Of a stretch of DNA of 64,000 nucleotides, positions 1 to 11,400 are shown in pieces. Below the pieces are notes generated by a model. It saw only the letters and a list, made by a program, of their open reading frames with translations, was not told the DNA's origin and searched no databases. Location: contig NZ_CP047569.1 of assembly GCF_009903625.1 (NCBI RefSeq), positions 4,611,001 to 4,675,000 on the forward strand, written 5' to 3'. The position numbers were made by a program, and so were the translations under genes. The first letter of the stretch is position 1. Every line of letters begins with the position of its first letter. The DNA is from Microbulbifer sp. ALW1 (GTDB lineage: Bacteria > Pseudomonadota > Gammaproteobacteria > Pseudomonadales > Cellvibrionaceae).

Positions 1-770
1 GCGATGTATTGCGCAGCCCCTTCGCGGAAATGAGCGTACTGGAGCTGGAGCAGTACAGCCTGCGCAACCGCCCGGAGCTGCTGGAGGAAGATTACCGCCA
101 GCGCATCGCCGCCACCGAAATCCGCAAGGCCTGCCTGCAACTACTGCCCGGGCTGGAATTGCGCAGCGGCTACTTCTACGACGACAACAGCTACCTGCTC
201 TACAACGACTGGGCCGAAAGCAGCCTGCGCCTGACCTGGGACCTGCTGGGCACCGTAGTGGCCGGGCGGGACCTGGTGGAATACGCCCGGGATAGCGAGC
301 GCCTCGGCGATGTGCGCCGCGCCGCACTCACCATTGCCGTGCTCACCCAGGTCGACCTGGCGCATAGCCATGTGAAGCGCGCGCAACTCAATCACGGTTA
401 CGCCATGGAAATGGCGGACATCGACCGCGAGATGGCAAGCCAGTCCCGCGCCCGCTGGCAATCCAGCCAGGGCACCGAACTGGAAAGCATTCACGCCGCG
501 ACCCAATCCCTGCTCTCCAGTGTTGAACGCGACGTGAGCTATGCCGACTGGCGCAGCGCCAACGGCCGCCTGAGCAATGCAGTGGGCTTCCAGCCGGAAT
601 TTTATATTGACTACCGCCAACCGCTGGAGGTGATCCAGCAACAAGTGGCCGACATGCGCACCCAGAACGCCAGCATGGAGCTACTGCCCGTTGGCGGCTA
701 CAACCCGGAAGGGGTGGAAAAGCGCGAGGCGGAAATCCGTGAAGACGGCCAGGCTTCCGCGCACTGGTAA
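1..770 (+). CDS. TolC-family outer membrane channel (C-terminal part, cut by window edge)
   Basis: The reading frame is open from base 3 with no start in view, so the gene begins left of the window; the Met at residue ~10 of the visible part is internal. The visible ~255 residues are rich in long amphipathic helices with heptad spacing (ELEQYSLRNRPELLEEDYRQ and a later Ala/Gln-rich stretch), as in the second half of outer membrane efflux proteins that form a trimeric beta-barrel plus periplasmic alpha-tunnel. The motif around LLPGLELRSGYFYDDNSYLL looks like a barrel-strand entry. It is followed by two adaptor genes and an M50/adaptor gene on the same strand, so it is probably the exit duct of that system. 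The short gap (121 bases) to the next start argues for one operon. Family call is good; the exact subfamily and the N-terminus cannot be seen. Confidence 0.8.
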   Translation, partial: DVLRSPFAEMSVLELEQYSLRNRPELLEEDYRQRIAATEIRKACLQLLPGLELRSGYFYDDNSYLLYNDWAESSLRLTWDLLGTVVAGRDLVEYARDSERLGDVRRAALTIAVLTQVDLAHSHVKRAQLNHGYAMEMADIDREMASQSRARWQSSQGTELESIHAATQSLLSSVERDVSYADWRSANGRLSNAVGFQPEFYIDYRQPLEVIQQQVADMRTQNASMELLPVGGYNPEGVEKREAEIREDGQASAHW

Positions 771-891
771 CCGGAAACTGGTGACTGGTAACTAATAGGT
801 CTCGGAGCGCCAGGGCTTCACCGGATTTCGATCGCGTGTAGTCCCGACCTCCAAGCCAAACCCTGTGGTAGATGTACGCGTGGTACCTGCA

Positions 892-1719
892 ATGCAAACT
901 CAAACTCTGGCCCAAGCGGCACTTGTTCTGGTGTTGGGGCTCACTTCATTCAGTAACGCCGAGGCCGGCGCTGAAACCAGCGCCCCGGCCAAACTCAACG
1001 CCCTCAGCCGGGTACAACTTTCCAGCGAACTCGCCGCCCGACTGACCGAAGTGCGCCTGCGCGCCGGCGACCGCTTTCAACGGGGCGACCTGCTGGCCCG
1101 CTTCGACTGCACCGAGCTCAGGGCCGAACTGGAAGGCGCCGAATCACAACAGGCACTGGCACGCCGGCAACTGGACGCGAACATTTCCCTGCGCCAGCTG
1201 GGCGGCAACATCAGTGAGCTGGAAATGGTGCAGAGCGAAGCGCAGCTGGCGGAAGCCAAAGCCAATGCCAAGGTATTGCGACACCGCAACAGCCACTGCG
1301 AAGTGCGCGCGCCGTTTGACGGTTTTGTGGTGAGCCGCTCGATCGAGCCCCACCAGCGAGTAGAAGTGGGCGCGCCCCTGTTGGAACTGGTGGACAATCG
1401 CGGGCTGGAAGTAGAAGCCATCATTCCCTCCGGCTGGCTGGAAAAACTTACCATCGGTGCGCACTTTGAAGTCACCATCAATGAAACAGGTCGCCAGTAC
1501 AGCGCCGAACTGCAGCGTATAGTGCCGGTGGTTGATCCGGTGACGCGCACCGTCCGGGTCATCGGTACCATCGGGCAGCCGCAGGAAACGGGTGCCAGCG
1601 GATTCAATCCCGCGCTACTGATTTCCGGCATGAGCGGCGAAGCGCGCTTTTCACTGCCGGAAAATGGCGATGACCTGCTTGCCAATGGCGCCGATCCCGC
1701 ATTGAGCGGAGCCAACTGA
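892..1719 (+). CDS. HlyD/RND-type periplasmic adaptor protein
   Basis: A protein of 275 residues from the ATG at 892; a GTG nine codons upstream is possible, but the ATG directly precedes a clean signal peptide (MQTQTLAQAALVLVLG, cleavage near NAEA). It has the membrane-fusion-protein plan: a lipoyl half-motif (RLRAGDRFQRGDLLARFDC), a coiled-coil hairpin at about residues 65-125, the second lipoyl half (CEVRAPFDGFVV) and a beta-barrel domain. It would bridge an inner-membrane partner to the TolC-like channel encoded just upstream. It is short for the family and lacks a long C-terminal membrane-proximal domain. The stop is followed after one base by the GTG of the next gene, so the two are very likely translationally coupled. 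Cargo is not shown by its sequence; the context points to the giant protein at 5468-16792. Confidence 0.85.
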   Translation: MQTQTLAQAALVLVLGLTSFSNAEAGAETSAPAKLNALSRVQLSSELAARLTEVRLRAGDRFQRGDLLARFDCTELRAELEGAESQQALARRQLDANISLRQLGGNISELEMVQSEAQLAEAKANAKVLRHRNSHCEVRAPFDGFVVSRSIEPHQRVEVGAPLLELVDNRGLEVEAIIPSGWLEKLTIGAHFEVTINETGRQYSAELQRIVPVVDPVTRTVRVIGTIGQPQETGASGFNPALLISGMSGEARFSLPENGDDLLANGADPALSGAN

Positions 1720-1720
1720 C

Positions 1721-3025
1721 GTGGATACCCGGCTGCTGGAAAAGCTCAACCATTTTCTCGCACTGGAGAAAAGACTGCGCGCTGCCACCGATTCACAACA
1801 GATCGCACGTATCGCGTGTAACGACAGCCAATCGCTGTTGCATTTCGATGCCGGTTTATTTTTTTCCGGTCGCGAGCTGAAACTGATCAGTGCCTCCAAT
1901 GTCACCACGGTGGATGCCACCAGCAGCGAGGCACAGCGCTGGCGTCAGCTGGTGCGCAAACATTTTCCCAGCACCGTCCAGCACGGGCTTCTACAGCTGG
2001 AACTCCCCCGGAGCACGGAATCCAGCAAGGATATTCAGCAGCAGACTCTCGCCCTTGTGCCCCTCGGTAGCGGCGGCGATGAGGGCTGCCTGGCACTGCT
2101 GCGCGCGCGCCCACTCTCCGGGCAGGAACAGGAAATCGTGCGGGAAGTCGCCGCGGCCATCACCCAGGCGATACTGGCGCTGCGCGGCACAAAACGGTTT
2201 TCCCTCAGGCGCTGGCTGCGTCGCCGGCCGCTGGTCATCGCCGCGGCGATTACCGCGATCTGCATAATCCCCGTACGCCAAAGCGTGCTTGCGCCGGCAA
2301 CCCTGGCCGCAATTGAACCGCGCATCGTTTCCGCCCGCACCGACGGCGTGATTCGCGAAATCAATATTCACCCCAATGCGACGGTCACGGCGGGCCAGTT
2401 GCTGTTCACACTGGAAGACGCCGAGGTCACCGCAGAAATTGACCGGGTCCAACAAGAGATAGCGCTCTACCAGGAGCGCCTGCGCATGACCCGGCAATAC
2501 AATTTCCAACAGGCTTCTGCCGGCCACAAACTGGCACAGGCAGAAACCGATCTGTCGATTCGCAACCTGGATCTCGATTTTCAAAAATCCCAGCTGGATA
2601 AAACCCGTATCAAGGCCGCCAGTGATGGTGTGGTGATCTATACCGATCCCGCAGAGTGGATCGGTCGCCGCATCCGCGCCGGTGAAAAAGTCATGGAGAT
2701 AGTGCAACCGGCGGCGCGTCAGATTCAGATCGACCTGCCCACGGCCGATGCCATCGCGCTTCCCGAAAACGCCAGCACGGTGTTCTATGCGGAATCCGAC
2801 CCGCTGTCGCCCATTGACGGACAACTGAGCTACCACAGCCTGCTGACTACCGAGGGCGAAAATCTTCCCGCCAGTTACCGCCTGCTCGCCAGTATCCAGC
2901 AGGATCGACCACAGATTCGCATCAACACCCGCGGCCACGCACGTATTTACGGTGCACGGGTGCCTCTTATCTATTACTTACTCCGCCGACCACTGGCCGC
3001 GGCCCGCCGCTGGGCCGGAATTTAG
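1721..3025 (+). CDS. GAF-like domain fused to HlyD-type adaptor
   Basis: A 434-residue protein starting at GTG, one base after the previous stop, with a GGAG ribosome site upstream. Residues ~1-155 form a soluble domain with the length and alternating helix/strand look of a GAF domain (LEKRLRAATDSQQIARIACN, later LALVPLGSGGDEGCLALL). Then comes a basic patch (RRWLRRR), one membrane helix (~168-188, LVIAAAITAICIIPV) and a periplasmic adaptor part: lipoyl half-motif (ISARTDGVIREINIHPNATV region), coiled coil, second half (IKAASDGVVIYTD) and barrel. So the GAF-like part would be cytosolic and the adaptor part periplasmic, giving a membrane-fusion protein with a sensory or docking head. No catalytic ABC partner is encoded nearby. 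The GAF assignment is by pattern only; the adaptor part is secure. Confidence 0.8.
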   Translation: MDTRLLEKLNHFLALEKRLRAATDSQQIARIACNDSQSLLHFDAGLFFSGRELKLISASNVTTVDATSSEAQRWRQLVRKHFPSTVQHGLLQLELPRSTESSKDIQQQTLALVPLGSGGDEGCLALLRARPLSGQEQEIVREVAAAITQAILALRGTKRFSLRRWLRRRPLVIAAAITAICIIPVRQSVLAPATLAAIEPRIVSARTDGVIREINIHPNATVTAGQLLFTLEDAEVTAEIDRVQQEIALYQERLRMTRQYNFQQASAGHKLAQAETDLSIRNLDLDFQKSQLDKTRIKAASDGVVIYTDPAEWIGRRIRAGEKVMEIVQPAARQIQIDLPTADAIALPENASTVFYAESDPLSPIDGQLSYHSLLTTEGENLPASYRLLASIQQDRPQIRINTRGHARIYGARVPLIYYLLRRPLAAARRWAGI

Positions 3026-3064
3026 CGGCACCAAAGGAGTACCCGAGAGGTAAGAGGTAAACCA

Positions 3065-5365
3065 TTGCAGTCTTCGCCCTTTATCAGCCCTATTAGCCGG
3101 CAAACCGGCACCTGGCCCGAACTGCGTACAGACCTGCAGTTTCACCGGGTACAGGAAGAGGCTCAGCAACACACCTGGATGCTGTTTGACCCACTGCGCG
3201 GGCAATACCTGGAGCTGGGTGAACTGGAAATTCTGGTATTGCAGCAGTGGCATCTCGGCTGCGAGAAAAAAATTGCCGAGGCGATCGCCCGGGATCACGG
3301 CTGCGGACTTTCTCCCCAGCAGGTTGCCGCGGTGCATCGCTTTGCCGTCGACAACGAGCTGCTACAGACCGACAGCGAAGCGCTGTCACAAAAGCTCTCT
3401 TCCGTCAGTCCGCAGCAACAGCGACTTATGCAATTGCAGCGGGGTATTTTCTGGCGACGCCCGCTATTCACACCCGACCTCAGCAGCCGGCTGTTGTTAC
3501 CCCTGGCCCGCTGCACCGATACCCGCAGCTTCTATGTGCTGCTTGCCGCGATAGCCGTTTTCTGTACCGTCTCAGTGGGACAGCACTGGGCGGAATTCCT
3601 CGCCTACTTTAATGCCAGCTGGAACGCCCTCGGCGCCCTCACTTTTTTCTGTTGTTACCTGCTACTAAGCCTGTTTCACGAACTGGGCCATGCCAGCGTG
3701 GCCAGACTCTACCGGGTGCGCGCCAACAGTATCGGGGTCGGATTGATCGCACTGATGCCCATTATGTTCAGTGAGATTACCGATGCCTGGCGGCTGCCAA
3801 GAAAAGCGCGGTTACATATTTCCGCCGCTGGTGTAATTTTCGAAGCCACGCTCGGGATGGGCGCCGCGGTAGCCTGGTGCCTGCTGGACGATGGTCTGTT
3901 GCGATCGCTGACGTTCTACCTCTTTACCACTTCACTGGTCACCACATTACTCATCAATGCCAATCCATTGATGAAATTTGACGGCTACTACCTGCTGAGT
4001 GATTTCACCCGGGAAAAAAATCTGCAACAGAGTGCTACCAGCACGTTTCGCAACTGGGTCTGGTCACAGCTGCTGCGCGGACAACCGAAACTCGTCGGAC
4101 GTCGCCAGCGCCTGCTGGCTTTGTTCGGCTTCGCCAGCCTGCTATATCGCATTGTGGTATTCGCCACCATCAGCTACGCCGCATACCAATTGCTGTTCAA
4201 GGCCGCAGGCCTCGCTTTGTTTCTGCTGTGTATAGTTTTACTACTGGCTATCCCCACTTATCGAGAAGCGAGCGCATTTTTCAATCACATGAAAAAACAG
4301 CAGGCCCTGCTTCAGGGTAATCCCAAGTCATCGCAACAGGACACTGCCATGGAAAATACTGTTCCGGAGCATTCAACCAGCGAGCAACCGGATAGTGTCC
4401 GCAGCAGTAACCGCAATCGCTTTCAACAACTGAAGCAGACCCTGCAGTTATTGAACCCCCGGGTAACCGGCACCCTGTGCATCTTGTTCGCCCTGCTACT
4501 GATCCCTTTGCCTTGGCCGGTTCAGCTCCCGGCCAGCACTTACTTTGCCAGTCAGCAAAAAGTCATGGCGCCGGCAGGCGCCGTACTGCAATCCCTGGCC
4601 GTGGCGCCAGGCACGGCAGTGAGCGCCGGCAGCGTCATTGCCGAACTGCACGACAATGAATTGGACTACCGTATCGCCCGCACCCGGCAGGAATTGAAAT
4701 TATTGACTCATCGCCAACACAGCGACGGCTTTGCGGAAGAGCTCGATGTACTGGACGGTGTTTATTTACAGGACTTACTCAGCAAGCAACAGTTACTGCG
4801 TGCGCTAGAAACCGAAAAACAGCAGCTGCAGATCATCGCCAGCAGCTCCGGCATCGTCGACTGGATGCTACCGGGGCTGGCACCGGGACAATACCTGGAC
4901 GTCAACCAGCTGTTTATCGCTATCGCCGACCGCAACACCTTGCGGGGCCACGCCTATGGCCAGCCGCAGCAACTCAAGCGCCTGCCACACACGTCATCCG
5001 TGGCGAAACCAACAACCACACTGACCGGCAGGCTTTTTGTCCCCGGCCGTTGGCAGCCGCTGCCTGTCACCGTAAGTCGCGTCGAACAGATCGCGTCGCG
5101 ACGTATTCAGGACCCGGCGCTCAGTTCCGAACACGGCGGCCCACTTCAAGTGCTACCCGATAATCCGGAGCGCAGTGCCGAAGCATTGCACCTGGTCAAT
5201 TTCGAGTTACAGGCTGCCAGTGACACGCCACTGGCGACGGACGACCTGTCCATCGCCCGATCCCAGCGCGCCGGTACCCTGGTGCTGTTCGGTGAACCTG
5301 TCAGCCTTATAAAACTGTTTGTCGACCGGGTAGCCGGTGTAGTGATTCGCGAAAGCGGTGTTTAA
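3065..5365 (+). CDS. PqqD-like / M50 membrane metalloprotease / HlyD-adaptor fusion
   Basis: A 766-residue protein starting at TTG (3065) after an AGAGGTAAGAGG ribosome site; no in-frame ATG would keep the N-terminal domain. Residues ~17-105 resemble PqqD-like peptide-binding domains: W38-MLFDP-LRGQYLEL followed by a helical part. Residues ~155-420 hold about six to seven membrane helices with the site-2 protease signature HELGH (H205, E206, H209) and the third-ligand motif NPLMKFDGYY (300-309, Asp306). After a Gln/Ser-rich linker comes another membrane helix (~478-495) and an adaptor region with lipoyl half-motifs (VMAPAGAVLQSLAVAPGTAV and SSSGIVDWMLPGLAPGQ). All metal ligands are present, so it may be an active intramembrane protease. 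In this operon it stands where an ABC exporter would be expected. The role as processing/export hub for the giant protein downstream is inferred. Confidence 0.82.
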   Translation: MQSSPFISPISRQTGTWPELRTDLQFHRVQEEAQQHTWMLFDPLRGQYLELGELEILVLQQWHLGCEKKIAEAIARDHGCGLSPQQVAAVHRFAVDNELLQTDSEALSQKLSSVSPQQQRLMQLQRGIFWRRPLFTPDLSSRLLLPLARCTDTRSFYVLLAAIAVFCTVSVGQHWAEFLAYFNASWNALGALTFFCCYLLLSLFHELGHASVARLYRVRANSIGVGLIALMPIMFSEITDAWRLPRKARLHISAAGVIFEATLGMGAAVAWCLLDDGLLRSLTFYLFTTSLVTTLLINANPLMKFDGYYLLSDFTREKNLQQSATSTFRNWVWSQLLRGQPKLVGRRQRLLALFGFASLLYRIVVFATISYAAYQLLFKAAGLALFLLCIVLLLAIPTYREASAFFNHMKKQQALLQGNPKSSQQDTAMENTVPEHSTSEQPDSVRSSNRNRFQQLKQTLQLLNPRVTGTLCILFALLLIPLPWPVQLPASTYFASQQKVMAPAGAVLQSLAVAPGTAVSAGSVIAELHDNELDYRIARTRQELKLLTHRQHSDGFAEELDVLDGVYLQDLLSKQQLLRALETEKQQLQIIASSSGIVDWMLPGLAPGQYLDVNQLFIAIADRNTLRGHAYGQPQQLKRLPHTSSVAKPTTTLTGRLFVPGRWQPLPVTVSRVEQIASRRIQDPALSSEHGGPLQVLPDNPERSAEALHLVNFELQAASDTPLATDDLSIARSQRAGTLVLFGEPVSLIKLFVDRVAGVVIRESGV

Positions 5366-5395
5366 ACAACTCTTAAATAGCTATTAAACAACTCT
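5362..5395 (+). promoter_or_regulatory. Paired 12-bp direct repeat upstream of the giant-protein gene
   Basis: TTAAACAACTCT occurs at 5362-5373 and again at 5384-5395, a 22-base period (about two helical turns). The first copy overlaps the stop codon of the M50 gene. The surrounding 100 bases are AT-rich and precede the ribosome site AAGGAAAGAGG of the giant gene. This could be a regulator-binding site giving the giant gene its own control, or a small duplication of the upstream gene end. Confidence 0.35.
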
Positions 5396-5467
5396 GCAGT
5401 TAACACAGAAATTTCTCGGCCGGCCCGGAAGGCCAGCGCCAGAAAACCACAAGGAAAGAGGTATCCC

Positions 5468-8400
5468 ATGGAACTCAATGAGTTTTCCAGATCATCCCTG
5501 GCCCAGGCGATCAACCAGCAGGGTCGCCAACTCACCAGCCTGCGCCGCGTGCTGGAAAAGCGGGTGCTACTGGATGCTTCCGTGGCGGCGGATATCAGCC
5601 ATTCCGCCAGTGATACTTCAGGCCCGGAAATTGCCGAAAGCGCGGACGCGAAAAACGGGCACGACAATTCCGAGAACAATTCCGACAACAACGGCGGCCA
5701 GGACAGCACTGCAGAAGGGTTTGCGCCGGACGCCGGTCAGCGCCAGGAACTGGTGGTCATCGACCTGCAACTAAACGATGCCCAGGCTCTGATCGATGAC
5801 CTGGTCCAGCAGGCCAGTGAGGTGACCGAGGAGAATGGCATTCTGCAGCTGGCCATCGGCGAGCGCAGTGTCAGCCTGCTGACGCTGGATGCCAGCGATA
5901 GCCTGCAGACGGTGACGGATTTCCTCGCCGACAACGGCCAGACTTTTGATGCCATTCACCTGATCTCCCACGGCGGTGCCGGCGGTATCGACGTGGGCGG
6001 GGAGGAGCTATCCCTGACCAGCCTTGCCGCCACTGACGGCGGCAGCCACAGTACACAGCTGCAAAGCTGGGAAAGTAGCCTGAGCGCAGATGCCGACATT
6101 CTGCTGTACGGCTGTAATACCGGCTACAGCCTTACCGGCGAGCGCTTTATCGATCAGATTGCCAGCCTCACCGGTGCGGATGTAGCGGCCTCCGACGATG
6201 CCACCGGCAGCGCGCTGCGCGGCGGTGACTGGGAGCTGGAGCAACAGAAAGGTGAAGTGGAAACCGATATTGTTTTTTCCAAGCTGCTACAGGGAGCCTG
6301 GGAAGGGTTAATGGTGGCCACGCCGGGTGCCACGGTGGATGCGCCCAGCGAAGATTTCATCAATGAGTCCACGGACATCGGTATCTCTTTTGAGAATGAT
6401 GGTGATACCGTGGGCTATGGTCCCTTTATTGATGTGGTTACCGGCCCGGGGATGACCGTTGACGGCACCAGTGGCCTGAATGGTGCCAATGTCGAAACCT
6501 ATACCTACGAGAACGGGCAGTGGGTCGATAGCGGTGGCAATCCCGTGCTGTTCCATCCGTTCGACTTTAACCAGACTGGCGCTATTCCCCTGCCACCGGG
6601 CGAAGAAGGTTCCACCTGGTATGCGATTCAGCTGCCCTTCGGTTCATACTCTCCCGATCAGCCTTCTTTTGATTTCGATGTATCGGTCATTCTGGATGAA
6701 GCCGCCGGCGCCATGGTTGGCGTGCCTATCCCGGTTTGGGTAAGACCTGGCTTTGCCTACGGCAATGACCCGCTGAACAACCCTGACACCGATCCACCCA
6801 TCGTATCCAACCCCATTGAAACCACGGTCACGCCCACAGTGATCGAAGTGGAAAAAACGGCACAGGATGGCGATGGCGATAACAATTCCATTGGCGATGA
6901 CGGGGAAACGGTTACCGGACCGAGTGAGCCCGTTGTCTGGCGCGTGAATGTGGATATCGCGAATCTCTCCACCGTGGAAAATCTGGTAGTCACCGAAGAG
7001 GTTCCGAACAATTTCTACTACGTTCCCGGAAACGTGGTGGTCACCGATTCCGGTGGCAACCCCCTCAATGTCACCATTACTGAACCGCCAGAGGGGGCGA
7101 ACAACGGTTCAGAACTGATCATCGAGTTTAACGACCCTATTACTGGCACACTCGCCACCAATGATATCGTCATTACCTATACCGGCTATGTGCCCGACGT
7201 GGATGCCAACGGCGATCCCATCGTTATTAATGACGGCGCCAATGATGCAATCCGTAATGAAGTATCTGTTACCGGTGAATATCAAGATCAAACCATCAGT
7301 GACAGTGACGATGCCATCATTACCGCAGTCGCCACGGCGCTGCAAAAAGATGTGGTACTTATTGATGATGTGGGTGGAACAGGTATTACTCCCGGTGACC
7401 GTTTGCAATACACCCTCACTCTAGAGGTGTCGGATTATATTCGCCTGACAGACCTGCTACTGACCGACTCTATTCAAGACGGCCTTGAGATTGACCCGGA
7501 TTCATTTACCTTCGAAATATTTACCAACGGAAATACCTTCGGTCCGGATGCGATTGGTAGCGGCAATTTGTCGGTAACGGAAAACGGCGGCGACGGCAGT
7601 ACCGATGTCAGTATTGACTTATCCCAGGAACTTATCGACCGCGGAATCAGCCCCAATGGCGGACTGAATGGCGACCTGTTCCAGGATACCGCGATCGATG
7701 GCACCACAACCGTCACCATCACTTACGAAGCCACCATTCGCGAAACCTACCTGGCAACCGGGGACGCAGTGAATGTTTACGATGTAATCAACAACCAGGC
7801 CACCGTTAACGGAAGCCTCGGCTCCGCCAACGGCCAGGATGTCAGCAACAGTGGCAATGAAAGTGTGCAGATCGAAGGGGCGGATTCCAGTAAAAGCGTC
7901 TATGCCATTGACGGCAGCACAGATCCCGCAGACCTGACGGATATCGCCGTAGGCCAGACGGTAACCTTTGCCATTGATATCGATTTGGCAACCCTGGACG
8001 ACGCCGGTCTCAGCATCACTGACTACCTGCCGCAGCCGGTATTCGAAGCCATTGCACCGGTATTCTTCGACACGACCGAAGGGGCCAATATCCCTGGCGT
8101 TGGCGAATGGGGCTTCGGCCCGGCCACCGACTTCGCTAACTGGCCAGACGGTTACCTTGACGGTGCCAATGTCACCACCAGCGCCGACTCGGGCAACAAC
8201 TCCATCACCTGGACACTGGATCCGGTAGAGCAACTCTCGTCTGTTGGCGGCCACGTGCAACTGCTGTTTACAGTACAGGTACTGGACCAACCATTTACCG
8301 ACGGACTTTTCCTGACCAATGTGGCTTCGGTCACTGTCAACGGCACCGATGAAACCGTCACCCTGCCTCCAGGGGGCATCCAGATTGAAGTGGTTTCGCC

Positions 8401-11400
8401 GGATGTGAATGTCACCAAAGGGGTGATATCCACCGATGATGGCAGTGGCATCTTTGACCCGGATCCTCCCGGCCCGGTCACCTTCGATCCTGCCGGCACA
8501 CCGGGTGATGGCTCGCCCCCCTGGACCGGCACCATTACCAGCGACGACCTGGATACCACCCCGATTGATTCCAACCTCAGCGATATCGATGCCGGTGACA
8601 CGGTGCGCTTTGCCATCACCCTGGAAAATACCGGTGGCTCCGATGCCTTCAACCTGGTGATCAGTGACACACTCCCGGATGGTTTTGTAATTCCTCCGGG
8701 AGGGCTCAACCTCCAGGTGTTCACCGGTGACGGTAACCCCATCGGCTTTACCGGTGACCTGTTCACTGGTGGTATTACCCTGGACGACCCTTCTGCTGAT
8801 GAGGGCGCACTCAATGAGGGACGCGATCCCGACACGGGCACCACCACAGATGGTAGCAACATCATCATCATTACCTACGATCTGATTGCCACCGACGCGG
8901 TACAACCCGGGCAGGAAATCGTGAACACCGCGCAACTGGAAGCCTACGGTGGTGTGGACGGAGGCAATGACTACACCGAGGGCAACACGGATATTGATTG
9001 GCAGGATGATGCCACGGTAGAAGTGAAGCAAAACACCGTGGACAAAGCCCTGAATTCAACCAGTATTGTCAGCCCGAATAACGGCGATGCAGAAGCTGTA
9101 ATCGGTGAAACTGCTATTTACACACTGACAATAGAAATTGCAGAGGGCATTACTCCCAGTGCGTCCATTCTCGACACCCTGGATACTGGCCTGCAATTCG
9201 TCGAGCTTATTTCCGCGACTTCGTCATCGGCCGACATTCAGAATGCAGCTGGCGACCCGTGGAGCCAAGCGGATTTGATTGTTACCCCGAATGGTCAACA
9301 GGTGGATTTTGACCTCGGCGACTTAACTAACGTAAACAGGGACAACACCGTCACAGAGAGCATAACCATCACCTACCGAGTGCTGGTTCAAAATATTCTT
9401 TCCAATCAAAGTAGCGTTCAGCTCAATAACCGCGCGCAATTTTCCTGGGACAGCACCGACGATGGCATCGACAATCCCACAATTAACGATACAGACTCCG
9501 CCGAAAACATCACCGTTATCGAGCCGGATCTGCAGATTGATAAATCCCTGACAGGAACATCGCCGAGAATCGATGCCAATGACCAGGTGGAATATACCGT
9601 TGTCATATCCCACACCGGTTTTTCGGATACCGATGCCTTCGATGCGACCTTTATTGACACCCTTCCTCCTGAACTTACCAATGTCGTATTGGCAAGCGCG
9701 ACACTGAGCATCAATGGTTCCGATGTCGATGTTTCCGGGCTTTTCCAAGTCAACGGCAACACAATAGAAATGGTGCCAGGTCAATCTTTCGATTTGCCTC
9801 TGGGCGCTACGCTAACCTTGGTCATTGAAGCCAATGTCATCAACAATATCGTAGTCGGAACCGAGATAACAAATACCGGGACCGTAGACTGGGAGAGTAT
9901 TGACGGCGACGATCCCAATGAACGTACTGGCGAGGATGGCCCCGGCGGCTTGAATGATTACATCACCGATGATTCGGCCACCTTTACCGTTGATGAAATT
10001 ACCGCTGGCAAATCGGTAATATCTACCTCAATAATTGACCCCTACAACGAACGTCTGGAGGCAGTAATCGGTGAAGAGGTCACCTACGAGGCCCGTTTTA
10101 CTGTGCCAGAAGGTGAAGCCCCCAATGCGGAGATCATTGATATTCTGCCGGCAGGGATGGAGTTCGTAAGTTTCGACGGTGTATTTATAGGCACCGATAT
10201 TCAAGTGCTGAACGGCGGCTTTGGAACTCCAAGTATTACAGATAACCCGGACGGCACCACTACGCTCAATTTCGGCACCGCCGATTTGCAAAATACCGGC
10301 AATGATGGACTGGCAATCGAAGACACCATCGCGGTTTTCTACACCGTGCGTGTAACCAATGTTGTCAGTAACCAAGCCGGTGTTGTACTCAGCAACGATG
10401 CACAATTTCGCTGGGATATTGATGGCAATGGCAGCAACACCGACCCCGGTGATGGCTTTCAACAGGACTCAGCCGATGTCACCGTTATTGAACCTCAGCT
10501 GACCATCGAAAAAGTGGCCGATATCACAACCGGTGATAACGGTGACCAGGTGACCTACACAATTACGGTCACCAACCCAGACGATGGTAGCAGTACCACG
10601 GCCTACGACGTCAGCTTCAGTGACCAGCTGCCGGTAGAGCTGGAGAATATTAGTTTTTCTGCGAACCTGGTGTTGGGTGGCTCAACCCCTTCTGATGTTA
10701 CGGGGTTCTTTACATATGACAGTGCGACCAATCAACTACTGCTTGACCCCCAGGCAGAGCTGGATATTTTCCCCGGCTCCGTCGTCACCATAACGATCAC
10801 TGGAACACTCGCCAATACCGTCACTGGCAGCACCATAACCAATGCGACCGATGTAGACTGGACGAGTTTGGACGGCGCTGATCTCGAAGAGCGCACCGGC
10901 GAAGATGGCGAGGGCGGACTGCTGAACGACTATGCGGCCGGCGATACCGCCGACATCACGGTCAACAGACCGGCGGTAGACAAGGTACTGGTATCCACGT
11001 CACAGAACGATGACCTGAACGACGATACCGAGGCCACTATCGGTGAAATCGTCACTTTCTCCGTCACCGTAACGCTGCCTGAAGCCACTCTTACCGGTCA
11101 GATCATTGACGACTTCGGCCCAGGTTTCGAGTTCATAGACCTCGTCAGCGTCACCGCGAGTAACCCGGATGCCATTATTCTGGATCCCGACGCCATTACC
11201 ATTATTGATGATCCCGCCAACAATACGATTGGGTTGGATTTCGGCACTCTGATAAATACCGACACCGATAACAGTACGGTTGAAACCGTAACCTTCACCT
11301 ATCGCCTCCGGGTAACGGATATCCCCACCAACGTAGATGGAACCACGCTCAATAACGAAGTTTTACTGCAATATGACACAGACGGTGACGGCACCTTTGA

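Noticed and set aside
7619..9031. A 470-codon open frame on the minus strand under the giant gene
   Set aside because: It is the antisense shadow of the DUF11 repeats with a composition that follows the plus-strand codons, and has no ribosome site.
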